From Diaporthe sp. PMI_573 (Eukaryota > Ascomycota > Sordariomycetes > Diaporthales > Diaporthaceae), in NCBI GenBank assembly GCA_021399435.1, contig JAJTUP010000067.1:62001-126000 (forward strand): a stretch of 64,000 nt of DNA, read 5' to 3'. Positions 10,259 through 19,974 of the stretch are shown here, piece after piece. Below the pieces are notes generated by a model. That model ran no database searches. It was not told the origin of the DNA and saw nothing but the letters and a program-made list of their open reading frames with translations. The translations under genes and the position numbers were made by a program. Within the stretch, counting starts at the first letter, position 1. The number at the start of each line of letters is the position of its first letter.

Positions 10259-11795
10259 ATGCTTACAAAGAAGGCTCACACCGAGTCTGCGAGTGCCGAC
10301 AGCCCGGCGTTGCCCGAAAGTGTTATTTCTGCACTACAGCTTTTCGAGTCCCTACGCCACCCAAGATACGGCCCGGACGCGAACCACACCGGACAAGAAG
10401 ACGTCGAGATTCAGGAGATTGATATTTCGCCCGAGGAGTACCGTCTCCTTAGGCGGCTCTTGGGACAGAAGGAGGACTTGGATCAAGAGCGAGCCTTCGT
10501 CCCGGATCAAGAAGAGCTATCTAGCAACAAAAAGGCATATCTGCGGCTTCTACGGGAAGCAGGGCTTAGGTGCTGCTGCTCTGTTGAAGAGCTCCAAGCG
10601 CTGGGGCGCTGGGTGCTAGATTTCGTTCGTTACGACTTCGTGTCTGTCTACGACGACACGGCCCCCCCATCACGTCGTAACGCGCCTCTACGTCCGCATG
10701 CCTCTACACATACATGACATGTTTGCCCGCGATGTAGGCGAGCTATTTCAGAGGTCGATCCAACCTGCCTTACCCAACAAAGATGTCAACGCATTCACTG
10801 GGTTCAAGTGCCAATTCACCAACAAGTTCTATCACATGATGGAGGACGAGAGGGCGAAAAGACGTTTGACCCGGCCAGTGCATGTGCCAGGTCAAGGAAC
10901 TCCGCCGAGAGCAGCGCAGCCTCAGCAAGCCACCGCGGAGGAACGGCCGCAGTCGCGCACTCGATCGCAAACGCGAAATCAACCGGTAGTGCCTCATACG
11001 GATGCAGAACCGAGTCGAAACAGCAGAGCCGAGGACACAGGTGCACCTCAGGACGACGGTGCCGCGTCAACTACAGATCGCATCGGACGTGATGAGGAGA
11101 GGCTCAGATACGAGGAGGCCAACCCAGATGTGTGCATTTACATCGGCGATAGGAACACGACAGTAATACCTGCTATCATCATCGAGGTGGGCTTTTCTCA
11201 TCCGCTCCCTTTCGACAGAGCGCGAAGTTATATCTACGGAAGTGATGGGCAGTGTCGCCTTGTTGTATGTCTCGACATCAATTACAGAGACTTGGACGCC
11301 CGGTTGGAATCATACCGGCATATGAGATCCCAACCCGGCTCGTCGGAGGCAAAGAATCCCCGCCCGCCGCCATACGAGCTGACCATGCACCTATTTCGGT
11401 GCAGGATCGAGAACAAAGTTGGGCCCGCCACAATTACGGTCAAGCACGAACTGAAATATGTCGATGTTCGCGAGTTAGCTCGACTTGGACAGACCCTCAA
11501 GCTGAAAGCAGCTGATCTGATAGGGCCTGATGACGGGGGCGAAGACGAGGCGGCGGTTGATGAAGACCCCATGGAAAGAGAAAGGGCGAGCGATGAGGAA
11601 CTTCAGGACACTTTTGAGATTCCCTACGCTGAGATGGTGAGACTCTTGGATGAGGCCGCATGGGGTCAGGCTGTTCGAGATGAACCTACCTTGCTGCCAA
11701 GTCGTAAAAGAAAGCGTGCGCTGGTGGCTAGGCCATCTTCTTCTTCGCCCCGAAGCAGATGCTTCTCATGCATCCCGGCGTCCTATATCGAATAA
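10259..11795 (+). CDS. Fungal REase-fold protein (PD...EVG motif), frameshifted in a C7 run
   Basis: Frame 10259-10717 gives DISPEEYRLLRRLL, SVEELQALGRWVLDFVRYDF and stops soon after C7 at 10662-10668. The next frame (from about 10670 to 11795) continues the same protein: RLYVRMPLHIHDMF, ANPDVCIYI (Pro at 11124, Asp at 11127), VIPAIIIEVGFSHPLPFDRA (Glu at 11184), IYGSDGQCRLVVCLDINY, then an acidic segment and RKRKR near the C-terminus. This matches a widespread fungal family with a restriction-endonuclease-like core (P-D...E-V-G/A-Y-S then LGSD..IR.VVGLD). One C fewer would fuse the frames, so this is either a real frameshift or a homopolymer sequencing error. The start is uncertain: a third frame from ATG 9997 has a Ser-rich N-terminus that could belong to it. 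Confidence 0.6.
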
Positions 11796-12720
11796 ACGGA
11801 GGAAGCGCAGGTAGCTAGAGAGATAGGAAATTTGCTTGCTTACATGCCTGGACAAGGACGCTCTGAGGGCACCAGGTCACTCCGAGACATGAGTTAGCTG
11901 CAAGTGACTTCAGGGGGGCCAATGCAACGAACGGGTCAGCAGCAACACCCCACCAATTCGCCAACCATCCGGCCCCGCACTGCAGCACTGCAGCACTGCG
12001 CAACTGTATTTGTTACCAACCCCGACTCTAAACTGATTCCCAGGGTATCGGACTGTACGGAGCGTGCGCTACGGTTGGGACTTGGTGCTGGAACCGACGT
12101 TGATGCTGCGTCGCTACTATGGCTCTTGTCTCGATGTGGTCGAGATTGATATGATCGCCGAGTATAGGTTGTTGCGTCGAGGTTCCGTTTCGCGGCGAAC
12201 ATCTCGAGGCCTGTCTTCGAAAGCTTCGAGCCCGGCTACAAAACGCCTCCCTGCAACGCGTCTATCCTCGACAAGCCCCCATGCAAATGCAACCAAATAC
12301 CCGCATTCTACTGCTATGCTTCGCACCTCAACATCCAGTGCTAGGCCATCCAGCGGCATGTCCACAATGTCGAAAGCTAGTAGCTGCAAAGGACGTGGGT
12401 GATGCACTGGGAAGGGGATCTAGCCATAGGAAGCCGCACAAGACGAGGCACGAGGACAACGACGGGCCACTATCTATGACAAGCACAACCAAACCAGCAA
12501 AAAGAATGAATAGACACACTGCATCCCCTCGGAAATGGCTCAGCACAAGCACAAGCAGCAGAGAGCAAGACGGGCGAAGAGATGCCGGAGTTGCCCAAAC
12601 GCGCATTTCTGTTTCCCATGCCACAAACATCACCATCATGCTTTGACTGTCGCTACTTTCCCCCGCCTTACGACACTTGAATCTGAGAGTTCCGGTGAAA
12701 AACGGCGGGACTAAAAGAGA
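11796..12720. other. Gene-poor stretch downstream of REase-like gene
   Basis: Overlapping short ORFs on both strands, none recognised. The most coding-like run is a plus-strand stretch near 12171-12340 with SRPVFESFEPGYK and a Cys-rich tail CKCNQIPAFYCY, without a confident start or splice sites. No RIP signature. Confidence 0.35.
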
Positions 12721-13173
12721 ATGACACGCATGAGAATGATCGGAGCCGGAGCAAGAAAGCCGCGCTCACGGTTCGGAAAGCCGCCGGTAAATACCAGCCC
12801 AGATTCAAACGCAATCGCTCTTGCGCGGATGACGGAAGCAATGACTAAGGCAATCGACGGACGGTATGGGTCGCTTTGCGCTCTGCTGCGGATCAACTGT
12901 TGCGCTCACGAAATCATGACATCCGGGCTACGAGATTGCTCGACGCGCCAAAAGCCACCACCCCAACCCACACATTCACTTCTTGACTTCCCAATCGACT
13001 CTGCTACTCTGGACTCAACAGATAATGATGGCGACAATCATCATGATAGTGATGATGGCAACATACCTCACCAGAAAAGGAGGCGTCTACACAAGCGATG
13101 GACAGATAAGGACCGACAGCTGGGCAGAACGGAAGGGGCTGTGCACCAGGAGTGGAGAAAGTTTTCAGAATAA
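12721..13173 (+). CDS. Hypothetical protein, 150 aa, low confidence
   Basis: Uninterrupted ORF starting ATG at 12721. It is basic at the N-terminus; the second half is strongly charged, with DNDGDNHHDSDDGN followed by QKRRRLHKRW. No recognised domain, signal peptide or membrane segment. Composition bias could be nuclear-protein-like or chance; it overlaps no better candidate. Confidence 0.25.
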   Translation: MTRMRMIGAGARKPRSRFGKPPVNTSPDSNAIALARMTEAMTKAIDGRYGSLCALLRINCCAHEIMTSGLRDCSTRQKPPPQPTHSLLDFPIDSATLDSTDNDGDNHHDSDDGNIPHQKRRRLHKRWTDKDRQLGRTEGAVHQEWRKFSE

Positions 13174-13396
13174 ATGTGAGATGTGATCCATCGACCGGGA
13201 GCGGAACCTGAAATTCAATGGTTCACGTCTTCAATTTGTGACACAAGGTACTTCTGCCATTGGCCAGAGCACCAGAGATTAAGTTCAGCAATGTCACCCA
13301 ATCTCAAACCTAATATCACTCCAGCTAAACACTAATCTATATTAGAAAGTATATGTGGATTCAGTAGCGTGGCAATGCCGAGTGGGCATTGCTGGT

Positions 13397-13412
13397 CCCT
13401 AACCCTAACCCT
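13397..13412. repeat. Interstitial telomere-like (CCCTAA) motif
   Basis: CCCTAACCCTAACCCT, about 2.7 copies of the fungal telomere unit. Too short to be a telomere; it could mark a past break repair or be chance. Confidence 0.6.
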
Positions 13413-13518
13413 GGTCTTAGCTCATCCCGTGACTTGCCGACTAGTGTTGTCAGGCTGACGTCGCGGCATCCAGCCCAGGTTGTCGGGGCCACCCGAACGA
13501 GTCTAGATGTCTGAGGCT

Positions 13519-13546
13519 CCACAGGGCCCGCTGGCTGCCCAAACGT
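13519..13546 (+). repeat. 28-base inverted repeat, left copy
   Basis: Begins CCACAGGGCCCGCTGGCTGC. It matches the reverse complement of 15364-15391 at 26 of 28 positions; both differences are transitions. Just upstream, GATGTCTGAGGCTCC also occurs at the right end of the AT-rich element (about 16304) and inverted at its left end. Confidence 0.6.
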
Positions 13547-14755
13547 GCTCCACCAAGGGTGGGTTTCCTTCCGTGTGGCACTGCTTCCTTGCGCTAGACT
13601 AGGATCTGACCCGAGTCCTGTTTCCATCAACCGTCTCTCTTCGGGCCCGAGATTAAGTTACCCGGGTCGTCCTGGGGGGTGAGCTGTCTAGCTTTTCGGG
13701 ATAGGCTCATGGATACCCCAGTCAGAAAGCGCTCGTGTGGGAAACTCCGCGGCAACTACATCACCTTACACAGCATGATATTGATTCACACGCCCACGGT
13801 GTGAGTATCAATGTAAAACAGGATCTGATATCTGACATAGCTCATCTGTGATGCCGACTTGCTACCGCACTCCGTATGTCGCGCCTTTGGCCGCCCAAGT
13901 GGACAAAAGCTGATGACATCGGCACCTGGTTGTCTCGGTTTGTGGCTGGGAATATTGGGGATGCAATTTGGTTGCAGCCACTCCATGTTGCAAATCTCTT
14001 GTCGCCCCAGCTTCCTTGCACATGTTTTCGTCATCTCTCTGTCCTTGTGGAGCCCGAGACGTTCCAGCGACGAGTGAGGATATATGGTGCAACAGAATGG
14101 TCAATTTATATTTGAGCCGCAAATACCCAAAAGTTCCAAGCTAAGTTGTTTTGTCGATTGTCAAGCCGTTTCCAAGCACCGCGTAAGAAACTGGATCGGC
14201 CTGTCCCTCAAGGGGTCCTTTCCCCTGTATGAAATCTACGACACACCGAGCAGCTTCCTCACGCATCTCGTCCTGTTTGTTGCAGTCACTGAAGGAAATG
14301 CCGGTATATCTGTATTCCACCTTTGGAGCTTTGTTAAATTCCCAAATTCCATGTTTGTGAAACCTGACTTGAATCGAATAGTGAGTTTGACCAGCTGCAA
14401 GACATTTAGTAGGATATCAAATCAGCTGAGAACCTCTCAAAGTGGGCCCTTGTTGACTGACAAGTCTTCGAATTCACAGTCTTGTATGTAGGTTCAGCGG
14501 TGCCCTTACTGCGGCAGACTTCTAGACTCGAGTCATCACCAGTTGCGTTGTAGAGGAAGGGAAAAGCTCAAACCTTTCAATTTGTCACACCAAGATTGAG
14601 ACATCTGAGTGCCTGGTTGAAGAGATAGATGTTTGAAGGGTAAAGATAACTCAAACTCCAGCACGTTGAAAGCTATGTGAATCCTGATTTAAATAACAGA
14701 ACTTTTCTTTGACGCGTGGGTCGCGATCTGGGCCGGTCAGACTACTTTTCTGCTC

Positions 14756-14794
14756 GGCCCCTCGAGGAGGCCCCTCGAGGAGGCCCCTCGAGGA
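14756..14794. repeat. 13-bp tandem repeat, 3 copies
   Basis: Unit GGCCCCTCGAGGA repeated three times perfectly; each unit holds a palindromic CTCGAG. Confidence 0.9.
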
Positions 14795-15363
14795 GGTCAG
14801 CGGGGATCTAGATTAGATAAGCCCAGAGGGTGCCAAGATGCCTGAGGTCACGTGGTTGGATCACAGGATTGTGCGGGCCAGACTGATGGCATGGCTCAAC
14901 AACAATTGATGATCTCACGTCCGACGACAGAGGATCGTACATTTCCGTGTTTGGGGAGACAGAGTGAATAAATTTCACAGCGGTCTGATCCATGGAAAGT
15001 CATAGACTTGAACGATTACATCCAAGAACGCTTGACGGGGAGGGGCCTTTTTCGCGTAGGCTATGCAGGTGTGGGACGAGTTGATCTTCACAGCTCATCT
15101 AGAGGGCGGCTCGGTCACCAAACTGGAACGCCCATCCGAAAGTGCTGCGCCGATCCCAGGCCCTGCTGCAGCTGGGGCCAAGACGAAAACAATAGCCGAC
15201 GATCCTCAGACGGAGATGCGCAATTGGCCTTCTCCTTTCATCACAGCAGCGGTACGCCAATAGTGAGACATCTCTGTCTCTCTTGAGGCCAGGGATGCGG
15301 CCCCGTGGTCGGAAAATGGGGCCTGCTTTCTGCATATAATACAACTTGTCACACAGAAGAAGT

Positions 15364-15391
15364 ATGTTTAGGCAGCCAGCGGGCCCTGTGG
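15364..15391 (-). repeat. 28-base inverted repeat, right copy
   Basis: Partner of 13519-13546 in inverse orientation, ending GGGCCCTGTGG. It sits 11 bases outside the AT-rich inverted-repeat element. Confidence 0.6.
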
Positions 15392-15402
15392 ACCTGATAC
15401 GA

Positions 15403-16322
15403 GAATGGGAGCCTCAGGCATCTAGCCGCGATAGACCAGATATGGCGCCAGTCTAGCACTTATATTTAGGGAAGATCCTTAAACCTTAAGAATCCCTTAG
15501 ACCTCCTTAGAGATTATCGTTAAATATTACAAGCCCTATAAATATACTAGCCCTTGTAACAAATAATCTTTAAGCTCTACGTTATTTAATTCTAATTATT
15601 TAACCTATTTATAGAGAAACTTTATTTTTATAAGTATATTAGCCCGATTATATAAGCAGACGTGCTTATATAATACTATATAAAATAAGAATTATAATAA
15701 TATATATTACTTATATATAATAAACCTCCGGAATAAAATAAAAGAATAAAAAGCCTAAATAATAAAATAAATAAAAATACTTCTTTCTTTAATAACTTAT
15801 TAGTTATTAAGGCTATAAGGCTAAGACCTATATATCTCACATATTAATAACCCATACTATAATATAAGCTAATAATATATGCTTACATAATCTACTTATA
15901 TAAGTCGGTTTTCAAAACCTTCTATCTAGTAGGTAGGTAAAAACTATATATAAGCCTCGACCCACCTTTTTCAAATCTAGTCTATTTAACTTACTTCTAA
16001 GAAATTTTATATTATATAATAATATACTAATTATTAGCTAATAAATTACTAATTACCACTTGGTAATTAGTAATTAATAAATTGTTAAATATTTTATAGA
16101 CCCTCTTTTAAAGCTATAATATCTATAGAATGGAATTTTTCTAGAGATAAGTTAAGTAATTAGCGTTAGATAATATAGGGCTTAGAGATTATTTATTACA
16201 AGAGCTACTATATATATGTAGGGCTTGTAGTATTTTAACGATGATCTCTAAGGGGATCTATATAAATGTTAGGCCTTTGCCATATATAGCTTATCGATCC
16301 TGGATGTCTGAGGCTCCCATTC
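15403..16322. mobile_element. RIP-mutated MITE-like element with long terminal inverted repeats
   Basis: The left end (GAATGGGAGCCTCAGGCATC) and the right end read in reverse (GAATGGGAGCCTCAGACATC) match. The similarity continues inward for roughly 200 bases, including CCTTAGAGAT(T/C)ATCGTTAAA and TACAAGCCCTA segments. Mismatches are mostly C/T or G/A. Without the LTR-like insert in the centre it would be about 430 bp and nearly a foldback. No transposase. No clear target duplication. Confidence 0.65.
15630..16115 (+). repeat. LTR-like repeat copy 1, inserted in the MITE-like element
   Basis: About 480 bases collinear with 53604-54090 (starting TATAAGTATATTAGCCCG, including the palindromic GTAAGCAGACGTGCTTAC and CCACTTGGTAATTAGTAATT). 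Differences are overwhelmingly C to T and G to A, and this copy is the more A+T-rich. It lacks the downstream part seen in copy 2, so it is truncated. Confidence 0.7.
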
Positions 16323-16409
16323 CTTCAGCCGGCCCACACCGCTGGTTGCCAACCATAAGGATGAATCTTGTTCCGTGTGAGACATATGCACAATCCCACA
16401 GTACCATCC

Positions 16410-16520
16410 ATCCCGGAGACCCATGTCCTGAAAACACCCCGGTTTGCCCACTCCATCCCGGAGACCCATGCATCCTGAAAACACCCCGGTTTGCCCACTC
16501 TATCCTGGAGTACCCTTCAT
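16410..16520. repeat. 45-47 bp tandem repeat, about 2.4 copies
   Basis: Unit starts ATCCCGGAGACCCATG and includes CCTGAAAACACCCCGGTTTG. Copies begin at 16410, 16455 and 16502; the third is partial and diverged. It lies upstream of the velvet-like gene. Confidence 0.75.
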
Positions 16521-16644
16521 CCCAGGACCCCTGCCCGCAAAAACACCACAACGTTCTCTGAAGAACGGCTACCTGCAGGATCTCTGGAGTGTGCTCGAAC
16601 GGGTGAGCTGGAGAATGGTCATGCCATCTGGGTCGCACAGAAAT

Positions 16645-16650
16645 TATAAA
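16645..16650 (+). promoter_or_regulatory. TATA box of velvet-like gene
   Basis: TATAAA (context TTATAAAAG) 112 bases before the ATG at 16762. The intervening sequence is CA/CT-rich, as in fungal 5' leaders. Confidence 0.5.
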
Positions 16651-16761
16651 AGACGCCCTTTCCATGAAATAACTGATGGTAGCTTCTTGATCACAGTTCC
16701 CCACAAGCACTGCTTCCATTGTTCTTCTCAACAAGCAGCAATTCCATCAATCTTTCCAGAC

Positions 16762-16881
16762 ATGGCTCCAGACATGGCTCCAGTCATGGCTCCAGTCATG
16801 GCTCCAGTCATGGCTCCAGTCATGGCTCCAGACATGGCTCCAGACATGGCGGCAGACATGGCGCCAGACATGGCGGCAGAC
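16762..16881 (+). repeat. 12-bp in-frame coding repeat, 10 copies
   Basis: Unit close to ATGGCTCCAGAC (MAPD), with GTC and GCG variants giving MAPV and MAAD. The length is a multiple of three, so copy-number change keeps frame. Confidence 0.9.
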
Positions 16882-17523
16882 TTGGCATTAGCAGTACCAA
16901 TACCAGTGGTACCAATACCCGACTTCCCAGATGATTTCACATGTCTGACGGCTTTTGAAACGGCCGATGAAAGGGAATTGAAGATGTGGGATAGGGCAAT
17001 GTTTAATTCGGGAAAACACATCAACTTTTTTCTCCTTGCCGACAAAACACCTCCAAACGAGGCTCTATGCCCCGTGCAGGTTCGGGTTCCAAAGTATTAC
17101 AATTCGATGACCGATCAAGATGAAAGAGTAGGACGACTATGGCTCGAACACAGGGAAGCAACACTTTCAGGCAATACTGTCGCTTTTCCTATCCCAACCA
17201 TCGATGAAAGGCGCAGCGAATATTCTGATTTCATTTTCACCAACATCGCTGTCCATGCATCGCCCGGCACATACCGATTCTACTTTCAGCTCATGGTGAG
17301 AGACAGAACAGCCCCCGGGGGGTGGACAATGAGGGCGAGGATGAGATCCACAGAGTTTGAAGTGGACAGGTACATTAGCTATGGTAAGTGCCCCAGTGCA
17401 TGGAACTGAGAAACTGCCACTAAAGCAAAAACAGATTACGTCTTGGCTCAAGATGCTTGGAACATATACGCCAAAAGATTTGCAAGGAACACGGTCAACA
17501 TTGATCCCACGATCGGTCGATAG
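16762..17523 (+). CDS. Velvet-like domain protein with N-terminal MAPD/MAPV repeat
   Basis: Exons 16762-17383 and 17435-17523, with a 51-nt intron (GTAAGT...AACAG); 236 aa. The start is the first ATG after a TATA box; an open frame continues upstream but without support. Residues 1-40 are ten tetrapeptides (MAPD, MAPV, MAAD). A Pro/Val linker and FPDDF follow, then a probable velvet fold: PVQVRVPKYY, LSGNTVAFPIPTIDE, SDFIFTNIAVHASPGTYRFYF and MRSTEFEVDRYISY. The splice adds DYVLAQDAWNIYAKRF before the stop. Velvet proteins (VeA, VelB, VosA, VelC) are nuclear regulators of development and secondary metabolism. This one lacks the canonical 'DLSVR.EG.YRLRF' wording and the RRPIDPPP block, so it is a divergent member or a look-alike. 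Confidence 0.5.
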
Positions 17524-18229
17524 GTTTCATCAAACACTCAATTTGTCGTGGGCTCCATTACGGCAGCCTGTACCTCCTTGATAGCAGCAGAATATATGCA
17601 CTGCCATTTCTTCTCCTCTCGCTCTGCCCGCATCCTGTGTGTGTATGTTCGAGACCGCCTCAAAATGGCCTGCGCCGGTGATAATGATGGTGGGCTGACG
17701 TGTGCATGGGGACTGGCAGAATCACTCAGAGGTTGGAGAACCATCCGCGCAATACTGACTCCATCAGACGGAACACGTTATTGACTCTTGAACTCACTTA
17801 CACCAGTGTAGATTGACCTCTGAATGCTGTACACACCCTGTACGATGTTCGTCATGATATAAATGTGGATGTTGTTCGTCACCGCCACGTCGACCCGTGC
17901 CGCACGGCATGGGACGGCATTGGAGTCAGCAACGCCGCAATCACCACGCCCGCCCTCCTGCGAGCCAACCGGCCATTCACACCCAACATCGTTTCGTCCT
18001 TCCTTCGAATTCGGTCAACTTTACGCGAACTCGTACATGGACGAGCGTTCCGCCGCCGCCAGACATGGGGACGAGAGCAGGCCAGGCGGCGGGAGGGGGA
18101 GGGGGAGGGGGAGGGGGGGCCGCTTTCTGGCACCTGGATGCCCAGAGCCCGGATTTCGCAGCGCTGGTCCTGCACCGTCTGGCCTACAATATATTACTAT
18201 AGATCTATATACTTTTGTGCTGTCTTTTC
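17524..18229. other. Downstream region, no gene recognised
   Basis: Overlapping ORFs at 17548-17784 and 17863-18356 show no family motif. A G-rich tract lies near the end, just before composition turns A+T-rich at about 18190. Confidence 0.4.
18091..18119 (+). repeat. G-rich low-complexity tract (G-quadruplex-capable)
   Basis: Five runs of three to seven G separated by single A bases, which meets the usual G-quadruplex pattern. It lies about 80 bp before the start of the RIP-degraded island. Confidence 0.8.
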
Positions 18230-19262
18230 AACTCAACTAGGCTACCTTTGTGATCTATATATTATTTTTATGGCCCAAAGCTTTAGTGGCCTTAGGGAAG
18301 ACCTTGCCTTTATAGTTAAGGACGGCCGTATAGTTAATATTGTCGACTTTAACTAGGTATAGCTAGTCTTAAAGGACTCTTACACTTAGCGCCTTCTTAG
18401 CTTTAATAATATCTTTAATTTTCTTTACTTTTTCCTTGTTTCTGCCTATAATCTTAAGGCAATTGGCATTTCTTCTATATTTTATTATTATAATATAATG
18501 CCAACTCGGCTAGTTGCTAGATACTTATATTTTGTTTTTAATAAGCTTGTAAAGTACCACTAGTATAGCTTTTCTAGTGTATTTTTCTAGTACTTTAGAT
18601 ATATCTATCGTGCAAAATATTAGTTTTGGCGTTGCCGCCTAACCTATAAAGGAGGCCGGGGTAGGAATGCTAACCGAAGGAGTGTATTAAACGATGTTTA
18701 TATATACTGGTTGAACTAATGGGGCTCCTTAAGCTTCCGCTATAGTGTATAGCTAGAGCCTGGTGTTTTTAAGCTTGCCGCAAGCTTGTATAAGCTTCTC
18801 TTATGCTTGTAATAGTTCTTGAGCCAACTAGGCTATTATTTTGGCGACTTTCTTTATTATCTAATCCCTAAGTTTTCTAAACTCTAGCTAAAATTCTACC
18901 TTTATAATGTCTAATTTCTTATTAAAGTTATGGTCTATAGGTTGTTTTGGGCCGTGGCTTGCCTTATTTGCGTTATTAACGGCTACGGCCCGAATTATAA
19001 GGTTTTTATTGTTTCTTAGCACTCTATTACTACCGTTTTCCTCTTCCCAATCTATATTGTCTTCTTATTATATTGCCTTTATTGCCTTTACCGTTTTTAC
19101 CCTCTTGTGCTGGGGGCGGCGATGCCCTGCTCCTAGAGTTTTGGAATTGCCTCTTATAACGTTGATGATATTTAAAGCGCCGTGTGCTGTACCAGATATC
19201 TTCCACAAGCCTATATTCTCCGCCAGATGTCCAGAAGATAAAAAGAAGATAGATTTAGAGTG
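18230..19262 (-). pseudogene. LINE (Tad1-like) ORF1/gag relic
   Basis: Minus-strand translation, ignoring RIP stops, gives VKVDNINYTAVLNYKGKVFP near 18350-18280 and, upstream, a stretch with YTPSVSIPTPASF and RRNANCLKIIGRN, plus a charged N-terminal part. This pattern is what I know from the gag-like ORF1 of fungal non-LTR retrotransposons, just before the CCHC knuckles. Stops are mostly TAG/TAA explainable by CAG/CAA/TGG mutation. The plus-strand ORF 18907-19263 with apparent membrane segments is its antisense. Confidence 0.5.
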
Positions 19263-19974
19263 ATTTGAAATTGTTTGATTACTAGTAAAGGGCGAAATAG
19301 GTGTCGTTTCAATACAGTATAGTAAAAGGCAAAATAGGTGTCGCTGAAATCTTTAGTTAACATTTTTAGTAGTGGTGGTGTGGGTCCGTGGCTTAGAGGG
19401 CTTGGCAGATCACGGTTATAGTATTAGGGTACCCGGGGAAACATTGCTAACAGAGCTAGGACTGGCAGGTAGTCTGCTAGGCACCTGTCTAAAAACTGTT
19501 TGGCTTCCATTACTGCTTTTCTCGCCATTACCCCTCCTGGTCTCTCTATATTACAACCAAAACTAAATTAATGTCTATAAACATAGCACCGTGGTTAGAT
19601 TCTATACAGTATGCCTTGATTAATCTTAATTTAGACAGTCTTGCCTATGGTATTAATACATAGGTCGCCTATTATAACCGGAGGCGGAGGGCAAAAGGCT
19701 GTGCTACTAACTGTATATTGCATATTGTACAAGCCCCCGCTCCTTGCCTACCCGTTATTACTACATTGCAACATTTCTAGCCTCTATATTATTCTTTCAA
19801 CCTCTCCATGACATCGCTAAATCTATTTAATACTTTCATCGATTTCTTCGTTATACTGCCATCGAGCTCTATTAATACGGATTCCTGCTTCCGACTCCGA
19901 CTCACCTAGTCTGTCTACTTAACTAAACTAACTTAACAACATACTTAATACGACCACGGACTCTGCCTAAAACA
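19263..19974. other. A+T-rich interval, nothing assigned
   Basis: Contains two near-identical short stretches (GGCGAAATAGGTGTCG and GGCAAAATAGGTGTCG, around 19290 and 19330). It may be part of the LINE relic; no domain could be read. Confidence 0.4.

Larger units (their letters stand above)
13174..16409. other. Gene-poor region with short repeats
   Basis: Apart from the repeats listed separately (telomere-like motif, 28-base inverted pair, 13-base tandem, AT-rich inverted-repeat element) I see no supported gene. ORFs at 13859-14115, 14084-14491 and 15008-15286 lack family motifs. Confidence 0.4.

Noticed and set aside
16291..16734. 147-aa minus-strand ORF upstream of the velvet-like gene.
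   Set aside because: Generated by the GC-rich tandem repeat read backwards; no domain and it overlaps the TATA and leader region.
18907..19263. 118-aa plus-strand ORF with apparent membrane segments.
   Set aside because: Antisense of the LINE relic; hydrophobicity comes from T-rich codons.
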